From positions 1 to 64,000 of the forward strand of contig CANGEV010000004.1 of the NCBI GenBank assembly GCA_947452995.1: a DNA stretch of 64,000 bases, written 5' to 3'. This document shows, piece by piece, positions 38,464 through 47,625 of the stretch. Numbering within the stretch: position 1 is the first letter of the stretch; each line of letters begins with the position of its first letter. Under the pieces are notes generated by a model. The model was not told the DNA's origin, did no database searches, and worked only from the letters and a program-made list of their open reading frames with translations. Position numbers and translations under genes: made by a program. The stretch is from Chitinophagales bacterium (GTDB lineage Bacteria; Bacteroidota; Bacteroidia; Chitinophagales; CAIODY01).

Positions 38464-41400
38464 TTATCGAATTAAGGTTAGATTACCATTAAGCACCTTA
38501 TATTCTCCATCACCTAAATCCTGATAGTTGATTATATAAAGATAAACTCCGGAATTTTGTTCTTTTCCTCTATGATAACCATCCCAACCTTGCGTATAGT
38601 CTTCTGTATGAAACACTTCTTCCCCCCAACGGTTGAAGATGCGCATACTGAATTGATTGATTGGTTGATTAGCGGTGATGCGAAACACGTCGTTCAAGCC
38701 ATTTCCATCCGGTGTAAACCCGTTAGGGACGGTGATTACAGCATTTTGGTAAATCATAGTGATATAAACTGTATCAGGCCCAGGGCAATTACTTTCATCC
38801 TTCACAGTATAATAGATATTATTCAAAGCGCTTGAAATAACAATATTACCGGTATCTTGATTAAGGGCAACATTCGGCATCCAAGTAATCGTTCCAGTAC
38901 CTATCGCCTTCAAGGTAATATCACTACCTGCAACTAAGGTGCTATTAGGAGTAAGAATTCGCGGAGCAGGTTTTACGATGATGTTTTTTGTCATTGTATT
39001 ACTCTTTCCATACTTATTAGAATCTACTAATGTGATTGTAAATGTTCCTGGATAACTATAACAAATATGTGTAGGATTTATCTGTGTGGAGAATAAGGTA
39101 TCAGAACCGGTGAATGTCCATAAGCTAGTAAAAGGGGCTTCTGTACTGATATTCGTAATATCGATACATGTTTCGGCACAGGTGCTTGCAGGCATATAGA
39201 AATCGGCCGTTGGTGGAAGGCATGAAAGTACCGTGATATATTTGGTCATGCTATGCGAACCATATGCATTTTGAACGGTAAGCTTGATACTATACGTACC
39301 TGGAGTCCCATATTGTACGGTCGGGCTAGCCAGATTTGAAGTTCCAGGACTTGCTCCTGAAAGAGCCCAGTTATAAACTAATGGTCCGTGTAAACTAGAA
39401 TCTGTCAGAACTATTGGATTATTCATACAAACCGTATCTGCAGGCATTCCAAAATTTGCAACAGGTAATGAACAGTCTGTAATGGTAATTTGATTTGTTA
39501 CTGGGGCACTTGCTCCGCATACATTCCAAGCGATTAATTGAAGGGTGTAGGTACCAGCGTTTGTATATATATGTGTAGGTGTTTGCAAAGTACTAGTGTC
39601 TGTTCCTGAACCAGCCTGCCCGAATGTCCATTGCCAGGCGTTTGGCGAACCGGTTGAATTATCAAATAGGGTCAGTGGCGTATTATTGCAATATGGAGGA
39701 TTAAGACTAAACTGCGCGGTAGGAATTGTTTTTACAGTAATTGTTTTTGTTGCGATGTTAGAGCCACAAAGATTACTCACAATTAATTGTACGATTTGAT
39801 TTCCTGGCGTATTGAATTGTATCGCCCCTGGATTTTGTGTTGTTGAAGTCGATGGAGTTGCATTCGCAAAAGACCAAGCCCAAGCTGTCGGTGTATTTGA
39901 ACTACCATCCGTAATATTTAAGGTATTGCCTGCGCAAACACTCGTTGCACTAGCATTAATAGCTGCTAATGGAGCTCCCGGCATGATTACTAAGGTCTTG
40001 GTATATGCTCCGCTATTTCCTAGTGAATTACCTGCAACCAGTGAAATTGTAACCGTTGCAGCTGTAGTTAATGAAGAATTGAAGGTTATAATACCTGGAT
40101 TTTGCAAATTCGAACTTGGAATTGAAACTGTTATTCCTCCAGTATTAGTGCTATTGAAATTCCAACTCCACGTGGTTGGACCATTGATACTTAAATCAGT
40201 TACGGTAATGGTGGAACCAGAACAAATGGTATCGTTTGGACTGAGGCTAAAGGAAGCAACTGGTGTAAGACAGAATTGCGTGGTCACGTTTACCGGCGCA
40301 GAAGGAGCACTTGTGCAGCCTCCTATAGTATTAGTAACAGAATAATTGCCTGTTTGCGGTGCGTTTACACTGGCGAGGACAGGGTTTTGTTGATTGGATG
40401 TATAGGAATTAGGACCTGTCCAAGACCAATTACCAGACGGCGATCCGTTAGGGTTGGCTGTCAGATTACAAGATTGACCTGTACATACAGGGGCGTTACT
40501 AGAAGCAGTTGGTGTTAAAGGTATTGGGTTGACATCAATCAAAATACAACTAGAAGCACTATTACAACCAACAGTTTGGTATTGATAAACACAATATCTA
40601 CCCGAATCGGCTTGTGTTACAGCAGCCGCAGCAATAGAGATTGAATTTCCGGTTCCGATTAACCCGCTTGGACCATTCCAAACAAGTGTCATACCGGCTA
40701 AACCAGTAGCGCTGATATTGATACCTGTTCCTAGGCACACAGGATTGATAGCTGCTGTTACTCCACTTGGCGCCGCAGGTGATGTCCCTACTTGAACGAA
40801 TACCCAAGCTGTGTCACATAAAGTCGGAGAACCATTATCACAAATTTGATATTGGAATGAATCTTGTCCACAATAGTTGGCTGTAGAAGTATACGTCAAA
40901 CCACCATTAGAACCTATACCAGTTATCGTACCATGTGTAGGCTGTGTAACGATTGTAGCATTTAAGGAAATTATATCTGACAGATCTGGATCATAGTCAT
41001 TCACCATCACATTGGTTGAAGAAGCTACGCCAGAACCTGCTACCATGTTATCATTTACGGCAACAGGCTGATTATTAAGAACTGAATAAAAAAGGTTTAT
41101 GGAATCTACCGCAAAAGAAGGATCTGTACCAATAGCGTCATTATCGTTATCCCATAAAAAGCCAATTCGAAAGTTAGTTAAGTTATTATAAAGGGCTGGT
41201 AAAGCTAAGGAGTAACGAGTCCATTGTCCTTGCGGAGCGCAGGCAAGTGGTGTTTTTGCCAATGTTACGCTATTCCATGAAGTTCCATCAAATAATTGCA
41301 GCGTGGCATTATCATCTGTTCCTTCACCATTTAGAATATAGTTGAATGACAATACGATGCTTGATTTACCTGCACAATTGATTATCGGCGATTGTGCACG

Positions 41401-41766
41401 ATCGTGTGTTTCAGAGAAGGAGGATGCAAGATAGGTTGCACCGTTGTCGCCAACTGTTGTAGATGCCACGTGTAATGAGGGATCTCCTGCGCCACTACTA
41501 CACGAAGTACCACAAATACCGGTGGAATGACCTTCCTCTTGACAACTCACATACCACGTATTTGGCAAGGCCCCATTGTTTGAGTTAAGGTTGGCTGCTA
41601 CACTCCATGTACCATTAACGGTTACGAAGTTATTGGCCAGGGTCCCAGTAACAGGCGTTGCAGGCGGGTTGCTATTAAACAATTCAGTCCAGAACACAGT
41701 TTGGCTAAAGCCGAATTGTATGGAAAAGATAGTTAGACAAAAGACAAGAAACGATTTCCGAAGCAT
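38464..41766 (-). CDS. T9SS type B adhesin-like protein with five PKD domains (1100 aa)
   Basis: After the signal peptide (ending QFGFSQ) comes a ~210-aa beta-sandwich of the MAM or galactose-binding type (VFWTELFNSNPP, IVLSFNYILNGEGTDDNATLQLFDG, FAVDSINLFYS). A cadherin-like domain follows (NQPVAVNDNMV, NDYDPDLSD, CDNGSPTLCDTA), then Ig-like units and five PKD-type domains (cores WSWNF, WAWSF, WQWTFG, YNWAL, SLWTF). The last ~85 residues (VPNGFTPDGNGLNDVF, IFNRWGEEVF, WDGYHRG, GNLTLIR) are a type B T9SS sorting domain. It heads a three-gene unit with the PorP/SprF protein and a lipoprotein. By analogy with sprB-sprF, the PorP/SprF protein probably helps export or hold this particular protein at the surface. 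Confidence 0.9.
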   Translation of the reverse strand: MLRKSFLVFCLTIFSIQFGFSQTVFWTELFNSNPPATPVTGTLANNFVTVNGTWSVAANLNSNNGALPNTWYVSCQEEGHSTGICGTSCSSGAGDPSLHVASTTVGDNGATYLASSFSETHDRAQSPIINCAGKSSIVLSFNYILNGEGTDDNATLQLFDGTSWNSVTLAKTPLACAPQGQWTRYSLALPALYNNLTNFRIGFLWDNDNDAIGTDPSFAVDSINLFYSVLNNQPVAVNDNMVAGSGVASSTNVMVNDYDPDLSDIISLNATIVTQPTHGTITGIGSNGGLTYTSTANYCGQDSFQYQICDNGSPTLCDTAWVFVQVGTSPAAPSGVTAAINPVCLGTGINISATGLAGMTLVWNGPSGLIGTGNSISIAAAAVTQADSGRYCVYQYQTVGCNSASSCILIDVNPIPLTPTASSNAPVCTGQSCNLTANPNGSPSGNWSWTGPNSYTSNQQNPVLASVNAPQTGNYSVTNTIGGCTSAPSAPVNVTTQFCLTPVASFSLSPNDTICSGSTITVTDLSINGPTTWSWNFNSTNTGGITVSIPSSNLQNPGIITFNSSLTTAATVTISLVAGNSLGNSGAYTKTLVIMPGAPLAAINASATSVCAGNTLNITDGSSNTPTAWAWSFANATPSTSTTQNPGAIQFNTPGNQIVQLIVSNLCGSNIATKTITVKTIPTAQFSLNPPYCNNTPLTLFDNSTGSPNAWQWTFGQAGSGTDTSTLQTPTHIYTNAGTYTLQLIAWNVCGASAPVTNQITITDCSLPVANFGMPADTVCMNNPIVLTDSSLHGPLVYNWALSGASPGTSNLASPTVQYGTPGTYSIKLTVQNAYGSHSMTKYITVLSCLPPTADFYMPASTCAETCIDITNISTEAPFTSLWTFTGSDTLFSTQINPTHICYSYPGTFTITLVDSNKYGKSNTMTKNIIVKPAPRILTPNSTLVAGSDITLKAIGTGTITWMPNVALNQDTGNIVISSALNNIYYTVKDESNCPGPDTVYITMIYQNAVITVPNGFTPDGNGLNDVFRITANQPINQFSMRIFNRWGEEVFHTEDYTQGWDGYHRGKEQNSGVYLYIINYQDLGDGEYKVLNGNLTLIR

Positions 41767-41871
41767 TGCTTTTTGGTTGATTCGTTTTAAAATTAAGGAT
41801 TGCCCTAAAAATACAATATAATCGCCTTATCTCCAACCAAATCTTGATAAATAAGATGTGCGCAAAAATCT

Positions 41872-41879
41872 TAAATTTG
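41872..41879 (+). promoter_or_regulatory. Bacteroidota -7 box upstream of hutI
   Basis: TAAATTTG is an exact TAnnTTTG match, 23 bases before the hutI ATG at 41903. The nearest TTG lies 25 bases further upstream, longer than the usual 19-21. It also rules out the GTG at 41858 as a start, because it lies downstream of it. Confidence 0.45.
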
Positions 41880-41902
41880 GGTTTGTATCGAAAAGTAAAA
41901 AT

Positions 41903-43162
41903 ATGAGCTCCATTTTAATTAAGAATATCAAACAACTGGTAGGAATAGCTACTGAAAGTGAGTTAAAGCAGGCATTTTACGGAGCAAGAATTAGCAAGGT
42001 AGAATGCATCGAAAACGCTTACTTATGGATGGAGAATGGTAAGATTATTTCATTTGGTGAAATGAAAGATTCCATAGAAGCCTCTTTAGGCATAAAAGAC
42101 ACCACTTTAATTTTGGATGCTACTGGTAGAGTGGTTTTACCAGGATATGTAGACAGTCATACCCACTTAGTTTTTGCGGCCACGCGTGAAAAGGAATTTT
42201 GCGATCGCATACATGGTTTGAGTTATGAGGAAATTGCAGCACGAGGAGGGGGAATACTGAATTCTGCAAAAAAAATGGCGAATGCGACAGAAGAGGAATT
42301 AATAGAATCAGCCTGGATAAGATTACAAACTGTCATCAAGCAAGGCACAACTGCTATTGAAATTAAAAGCGGCTATGGCCTAGATGTAGAGAATGAACTT
42401 AAAATGTTGCGTGTGATACGCCGTTTAAAGGAAATCAGTCCTATTACAATCAAGAGCACATTACTTGCAGGACATGCTTATCCTTTGGCTTTCCGTGATA
42501 ATCACGAAGGTTTTTTAAGACTTATTGAAGAGGAATTGCTTCCTAAGGTTGCTGCTGAGGGATTGGCAGAATACATTGATGTATTCTGCGAAAAGGGATT
42601 TTTTAGTGTGGAAGAAACTGCGCGTATTATGGATGCAGGGGCGAAATACGGACTGAAGTCGAAAATACATGCGAATCAATTATATCATAGTGGTGGGGTA
42701 GAAATTGGTGTACAGAAAGGAGCAATTAGTGTAGATCATTGCGAATGTGTCGGAGATAATGAAATTGCTGCTTTGACGGGATCTTCTACCCTTCCAACTT
42801 TATTGCCTGGGGCAGCTTTTTTCTTAGGCATTTCTTATCAACCTGGCAGAAAAATGATTGATGCGGGCCTACCGATTGTATTGGCGAGTGATTATAATCC
42901 TGGTTCTTGCCCAAGTGGCAACATGAACTTTGTGATGAGTTTGGCTTGTACGCAAATGAAATTAACGCCAGCAGAAGCTTTAAATGGAGCAACCATCAAT
43001 GGCGCGCATGCTTTAGAGCTTGGACATAAGATGGGAGTCATTTGCGAAGGCTATTCTGCAAATGTATTAATAACAGAACCAATGGAAGATTACAATGTAA
43101 TCTCCTACTCATTTGGCACGAACCGAATTGAGAAAGTAATTGTAAACGGGAAATTACTTTAA
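41903..43162 (+). CDS. hutI: Imidazolonepropionase
   Basis: This zinc- or iron-dependent cytoplasmic amidohydrolase opens imidazolone-5-propionate to N-formimidoyl-glutamate, the third step of histidine breakdown. The start is set at the ATG at 41903 (MSSILIKNIKQLVG) rather than the GTG at 41858, giving 419 aa, the usual length. Metal ligands are visible: the HTH pair in GYVDSHTHLVFAATRE, the His in LLAGHAYPLAF, HANQLYHSGG and the Asp in LASDYNPGSCPSGNMNF. The arginase-family gene 2 kb downstream on the same strand could be a partner if it acts on formimidoyl-glutamate. hutH and hutU are not in the window. The stop codon overlaps the convergent neighbour by 4 bases. Confidence 0.97.
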   Translation: MSSILIKNIKQLVGIATESELKQAFYGARISKVECIENAYLWMENGKIISFGEMKDSIEASLGIKDTTLILDATGRVVLPGYVDSHTHLVFAATREKEFCDRIHGLSYEEIAARGGGILNSAKKMANATEEELIESAWIRLQTVIKQGTTAIEIKSGYGLDVENELKMLRVIRRLKEISPITIKSTLLAGHAYPLAFRDNHEGFLRLIEEELLPKVAAEGLAEYIDVFCEKGFFSVEETARIMDAGAKYGLKSKIHANQLYHSGGVEIGVQKGAISVDHCECVGDNEIAALTGSSTLPTLLPGAAFFLGISYQPGRKMIDAGLPIVLASDYNPGSCPSGNMNFVMSLACTQMKLTPAEALNGATINGAHALELGHKMGVICEGYSANVLITEPMEDYNVISYSFGTNRIEKVIVNGKLL

Positions 43163-45099
43163 GCTTCGGGAGTTTCTAACGGGGTTTCAGAAGCGGCTTC
43201 AGCACTAGTAGTGTCTAGGGTTTCTTCGCTATGTTTTGCTTCTACTTTAGGAGCACCTGCGTTAGACTGAGGCTTATCTAGATTCTTGTTTTTTACTTCG
43301 TTCAAAGATTTCTCCATATCCTTCATACGTTCGTTACGCGCTGCAATTTGCTCTTCGGTATTTTTTATTTTATCAAGGATTGTTTGACGGAAATCCTTGG
43401 TCGCAGCATTGTCACGTACGGTACTCAACCAACCTTGCAGTTGTTTTAAGTATATAACAGCATCTTGATTTTCTTGCTTCATTTTACGTATCGTAGACGT
43501 CATTTTTCCTGAACGCAACAACATTCTATTCTCCCACTGCTTCTGCTTTTCTTCGCGCTCTTTACGTTTTTGGGTAAAATATACATCTGCACGAGTGTTC
43601 AACTCTTTAAATGCGTTATCCATCGACTTCCATAATTCACGACGATGTTTGTGCATCAATTGTAAATCTTTGAATTGATTTTGAAGATCGATTAATTTTT
43701 GACGTGCTTCTTTGAAATTTTCAGAGGTTTTTGATTCTTCAATGGCAGCATCTAATAAAGGTTTGAAGCCCGCATATTGTTCTTCACTAATTTTCAGCTC
43801 CCCTGCTTGAGCCTCTTCCATTTTTTTATTTAGCTCTTTGAAGGCCTTGTCGATAAGGTTCCAGAGCTCTTGACGATGCGAAGGCATAAGCTTCACATCA
43901 TTCAATTCCTTTTGCATTGCTTTCAACTGCTCACGAGTAGCCTTAAGATCAGTTGAGTTATTAACGAAGCGTTCTACTTCTTCAACTTTCAATGCTAGTT
44001 GATCTTTATTAGAATTACTTTCTTGTTCAAATTGAAAACGTAGTTCTTCATAACGACGAGAGATTAGTTCAAAATATTCATTGAATAACTCATGAATGGT
44101 TTTGCGTTGTTCACGGGAAAGAACAGTTTCCCAAGAAGCAGTCTGAATCTTTTTCAATTCTTCGCGACTTGCTTGTACATCGAGAGATTGGGCGATAGCT
44201 TCCTTTTGGGCTAATACTTGTTGTTGTACTTGCTCAAAATTTGCATTCGTTATCTTTTCGTATTCTTCTTGTGCTTGTTCACGACGTTTGTCCATTTCCT
44301 CATAACAAGCATGAACAATATCATAGAGTTCTTGGCGTGTTTCGCGAGCGAGGGTTTTCTCTTGCAGATCGTTTTGAATGGCACGCAGCGTATCTCTCCA
44401 TTCTTTGAAGATAGTAGCTGTTTTTAAACCTTCTTGTACTGCAATTAAACGAGGTTTTAATTCTTCATAATTAGCTTTGCAGGCTTCTTCATGCGCCAGC
44501 TTTTGGGAAGCCTGACGTTTATCCAGAATTTGATAACATTCATTAAGTTTATCGAAAAGTTCAGATTTTCTTGGCGCTTCAATTAAAGCATTTTTAAGGC
44601 TTTCGCTTAAAGACTGAATGCGTTGAAATACTGGTTTAGCTTCGGAAGCGGTTGTTACTAAGTCGCCTAAGTTCTTCAATTCTTCCGCGTAGTAATCGAA
44701 TGTAAATTGAGTATGCGGTAAAACAGCAACGAATTCAATATGACCAAAAGGCGGTATGCGACGAATTTTGGTATCATTATCAATGCGTGTGTCTAATTCA
44801 AATGCTTGATAATTCAATTTACCTCTTTTCTTCAAAGCAGTTTTAACAGCTTCTCCGAGGCTGCCTGCTATTTTTTCTTGTACCCATTCAATAGCAAATT
44901 TATCTACCGTAACAGGAATAGTTGGTTTTACAATTTCAGCGAAAGTGATGTATTGCCCTTCCTTTAAGGAAATGGCAAACGTTGCGGCACCCGCTTTGTT
45001 TTCGACCGCCCCAATAATTTTAGGCGTTGAAGCTGCATAATGGCTCAACAATAAGCGACTCAGGTTGTCTCTTTGCTCACGCGACAATTCAGTAATCAT
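43159..45099 (-). CDS. Long helical-repeat (coiled-coil) protein of unknown function
   Basis: The start is set at the ATG at 45099 (MITELSREQRDN); the track start is a TTG. The first ~150 residues are a folded-looking domain (KIIGAVENKAGAATFAISLK, RRIPPFGHIEFVAVLP). Residues about 165-560 contain five tandem ~75-residue helical repeats of the form FKxxRxxLKxxQxxL, LxxxxRxELWxxxxxAFxELxxR, somewhat like DUF349 repeats. A Lys/Glu-rich coiled coil and an acidic Thr/Glu/Ala-rich tail follow. No signal peptide or membrane segment is seen, so it should be cytoplasmic. Charged helical repeats suggest a protein- or nucleic-acid-binding scaffold, but I do not recognise the family. It converges on hutI with a 4-base overlap of the coding ends. 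Confidence 0.8.
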   Translation of the reverse strand: MITELSREQRDNLSRLLLSHYAASTPKIIGAVENKAGAATFAISLKEGQYITFAEIVKPTIPVTVDKFAIEWVQEKIAGSLGEAVKTALKKRGKLNYQAFELDTRIDNDTKIRRIPPFGHIEFVAVLPHTQFTFDYYAEELKNLGDLVTTASEAKPVFQRIQSLSESLKNALIEAPRKSELFDKLNECYQILDKRQASQKLAHEEACKANYEELKPRLIAVQEGLKTATIFKEWRDTLRAIQNDLQEKTLARETRQELYDIVHACYEEMDKRREQAQEEYEKITNANFEQVQQQVLAQKEAIAQSLDVQASREELKKIQTASWETVLSREQRKTIHELFNEYFELISRRYEELRFQFEQESNSNKDQLALKVEEVERFVNNSTDLKATREQLKAMQKELNDVKLMPSHRQELWNLIDKAFKELNKKMEEAQAGELKISEEQYAGFKPLLDAAIEESKTSENFKEARQKLIDLQNQFKDLQLMHKHRRELWKSMDNAFKELNTRADVYFTQKRKEREEKQKQWENRMLLRSGKMTSTIRKMKQENQDAVIYLKQLQGWLSTVRDNAATKDFRQTILDKIKNTEEQIAARNERMKDMEKSLNEVKNKNLDKPQSNAGAPKVEAKHSEETLDTTSAEAASETPLETPEA

Positions 45100-45189
45100 A
45101 ATCAAGTAATTTCAACTAAAATGAAGGGCAAATTTACGTTATTATCGGTGTGAAACAAGTGAAATCAGGGTTAATAAGATGAAAATGCT

Positions 45190-45197
45190 TACTTTTG
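45190..45197 (+). promoter_or_regulatory. Bacteroidota -7 box upstream of the arginase-family gene
   Basis: TACTTTTG is an exact TAnnTTTG match, only 12 bases before the ATG at 45210. Transcription from it would give a nearly leaderless message. No exact TTG is found 19-21 bases upstream. Confidence 0.5.
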
Positions 45198-45209
45198 TAA
45201 AACCAAATT

Positions 45210-46157
45210 ATGAAACCTGTAAAAATCATAGAAATTAAATCAGAGCTAGGTGCTGGAACTCGCGGGGCAAGTTTGGGTGTTGATGCCATTAAAATAGCTG
45301 CTTTAGATTTCAGAAGTGATTACTTCAAACGTTATAACACAATTGAAGTAAAGAATGAAAACGCCTTACTATTTGAAGCGCAAGGAAGTCCTTTTGCTAA
45401 ACGTATCAAAGGGGTTTATCAAATTTTTGATCGTTTGAGTACGACTGTAGCAGAGACGATGAAGAATGATGAATTTCCGATTGTTTTGGCGGGTGATCAT
45501 TCCACCGCCGCAGCAACTATTTCAGGAATAAAAATTGCAAATCCGAAGGCGAGATTAGGTGTTATTTGGATTGATGCGCACGCTGATTTGCATTCACCAT
45601 ATACGACTCCATCTGGCAACATACATGGAATGCCAGTAGCAATTTGTTTAGGTGAGGACAATCTCGACAAGCAACTTAACAAATTAGATAAAGAGACCAC
45701 AGAATATTGGGAGAAGTTGAAGAATATCGGGGGGATAAGTCCTAAAATTTTAGCTCGCGATATTGTATATGTATGTTTACGTGATTACGAAAAGCAAGAG
45801 GAGCACATAATTAAGAAAAACAAGATTAAGGTTGTCCCGACAGCAGAAGTTAGAAGGATGGGAACGGAGAGAGTTGGACGTGATATTTTAATTTATTTAG
45901 ATCATTGCGATATCATTTATATTACGTTTGATGTCGACAGTATGGACTCTTCCATCAGTAAAGGAACAGGCACACCTGTACCGGGCGGTATTAATGAACG
46001 TGAGGCTGGAGATTTAATTATTCGCTTATTACAAAGTGAAAAAATTTGCTGTTTTGAAATGACAGAAGTGAATCCAACATTAGATAAAGAAAATTTGATG
46101 GCGGAGAATGCGTTTGAAATTTTACAAAAGGCGACCAACGAAATATTGGCCGAGTAA
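45210..46157 (+). CDS. rocF: Arginase-family hydrolase (probable arginase)
   Basis: A 315-aa cytoplasmic binuclear manganese hydrolase of the ureohydrolase family. The metal ligands are clear: His in GDHSTAAA, Asp-His-Asp in WIDAHADLHSP, and Asp-Asp in ITFDVDSMDSS. SGNIHGMPVA after the second motif matches the Ser-Gly-Asn-x-His segment of arginases, where Ser and Asn hold the amino-acid head of arginine. The residue equivalent to the arginase Asn after DAHAD is His here. Arginase (arginine to ornithine and urea) is the best call. Because hutI is close by, formimidoylglutamase (the same superfamily, acting on the HutI product) is the main alternative. It has its own candidate promoter and is divergent from the helical-repeat gene. 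Confidence 0.8.
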   Translation: MKPVKIIEIKSELGAGTRGASLGVDAIKIAALDFRSDYFKRYNTIEVKNENALLFEAQGSPFAKRIKGVYQIFDRLSTTVAETMKNDEFPIVLAGDHSTAAATISGIKIANPKARLGVIWIDAHADLHSPYTTPSGNIHGMPVAICLGEDNLDKQLNKLDKETTEYWEKLKNIGGISPKILARDIVYVCLRDYEKQEEHIIKKNKIKVVPTAEVRRMGTERVGRDILIYLDHCDIIYITFDVDSMDSSISKGTGTPVPGGINEREAGDLIIRLLQSEKICCFEMTEVNPTLDKENLMAENAFEILQKATNEILAE

Positions 46158-46188
46158 ATAATAAAACAGTTATTCGCTCTCCAAGAAA

Positions 46189-47625
46189 TCAATTAATTTT
46201 TGGATTGAAAGAGCGCTTCACAGCCTTTATTTTGCCATTTGGCCCTTGCGGAATTGATTCAACTAATTGGATATTGATTTTAACTGTAGCACCAAGGCGT
46301 TCCTGTAAATTTGCCTTTAGTTCGTAGCCAATATGATCTTGATAATTAATATCAGGAACGATTTTTACATCAATAGTTTCCAGGTCTGTTTGTTCAATAG
46401 CAGATTGAATGATTCCCTGCAAACCCTTATAGGCAGGGTCTAGTCGGCCCACCCATCCTTTTTCTGTAGTAAATAAAATATCATCTTCACGGCCTAAAAT
46501 TTCTAGAACGTAGGGCATTTTACAACCACAAGCGCAGTTGGAATCAGAGAAGGCGCCTTCATCAAATTTAACCCAATCACCTGTTTGGTATCTTATGAGC
46601 GGAAACATCCATTGTCGGAAAGAAGTGACTACCAGTTCTGCAATACCTGTACCATTACTAATAAAATTACCATCTTTAAAAAACTCAAAAATTGCGGAGT
46701 CGATATTCATGTGCAATTTTCCGAAAGGACATTCAGTGATGAATGGTCCACCTTCGGAGGACGAATATTGATTGTACACTTTACAGTTGAAAGCTTTTTC
46801 AATTTCCGTTCGTTGATAATCGTAGAGTGTTTCAGCAGTAGTAGCGATAGCAGTTGGGGTAAATAATAATTCGATATTATGCCGATTGATATAGTTTGCA
46901 AGAATATAAATAGCCGAGGGGTATGCATCGATTAATACGGGTTGAAATTGATTTAATTTTTGGACATACGCCCTCATATTAGTCTCTGTAAGATGATAAG
47001 CGGACATAAAGAGTTGCTGATGCAATGGATTATAAACCCAAAAAGGAGCACTTCTTGTATTTGGATGAACGATTATTTTACCTGAAATCCTAACTGAATT
47101 AAATTTATCGGGAAGACCGCAATTATCGTGAAATCTGCGCCATAATGCAAAACCAATTTGAAAGGATTCATCATCATAAGGAATAGAACTTGGCGTACCA
47201 GAAGTACCGCTTGTATGATTCAAATAAACCATTTTGCGCATATTATTCCAGACATCTTGTCCAGCATTTCGCAAAGCGGTTTTATTGGTAGGAGGAAAAT
47301 TTTGAAGAACTGAAAATGCTAGATAATTATTCTTTTTAATTGAGCTAATAATATCATAACTTAAATGAGGCTTCAGACTATTTCTATAAAACAAGGTGCA
47401 ATAATATGCCTCAGAAAAGAGTTTAGTTAACTGTCGGCTCCTATAATTGTCTAGTTCAGAGGTATTAAGTTTCCAATTTCGTCGGTATTTTTCTAAGTAG
47501 ATATGATAATATTTGCCGTAGCGGATTTTTTCCTGCTTCAGCATTAAAACATAGGTGATTAAAGATTTAACGACATAAGGAAGTCTATAATAAATAGCAC
47601 TAAGAATCTTTTTCAGCTTACTCAT
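46189..47625 (-). CDS. CapK/PaaK-like adenylate-forming enzyme
   Basis: A 478-aa protein of the phenylacetate-CoA ligase/CapK branch of the ANL superfamily. The nucleotide-binding P-loop is clear in HTSGTSGTPSSIPYDD at about residue 135. YNQYSSSEGGPFITEC (about 280) and RYQTGDWVKF with DILFTTEKGWVGRLDP are the following conserved blocks. Genes of this kind are common in capsule and exopolysaccharide clusters, where they are thought to activate an acyl group for modification of a sugar, though the real substrate is seldom known. It overlaps the upstream ligase gene by 8 bases and is the last gene of a four-gene surface-polysaccharide operon. It converges on the arginase-family gene with a 31-base gap. 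Confidence 0.88.
   Translation of the reverse strand: MSKLKKILSAIYYRLPYVVKSLITYVLMLKQEKIRYGKYYHIYLEKYRRNWKLNTSELDNYRSRQLTKLFSEAYYCTLFYRNSLKPHLSYDIISSIKKNNYLAFSVLQNFPPTNKTALRNAGQDVWNNMRKMVYLNHTSGTSGTPSSIPYDDESFQIGFALWRRFHDNCGLPDKFNSVRISGKIIVHPNTRSAPFWVYNPLHQQLFMSAYHLTETNMRAYVQKLNQFQPVLIDAYPSAIYILANYINRHNIELLFTPTAIATTAETLYDYQRTEIEKAFNCKVYNQYSSSEGGPFITECPFGKLHMNIDSAIFEFFKDGNFISNGTGIAELVVTSFRQWMFPLIRYQTGDWVKFDEGAFSDSNCACGCKMPYVLEILGREDDILFTTEKGWVGRLDPAYKGLQGIIQSAIEQTDLETIDVKIVPDINYQDHIGYELKANLQERLGATVKINIQLVESIPQGPNGKIKAVKRSFNPKIN

Noticed and set aside
39812-40345. 177-aa plus-strand ORF inside the 1100-aa adhesin
   Set aside because: It is an antisense shadow of PKD-coding sequence. There is no upstream signal and no recognisable domain.
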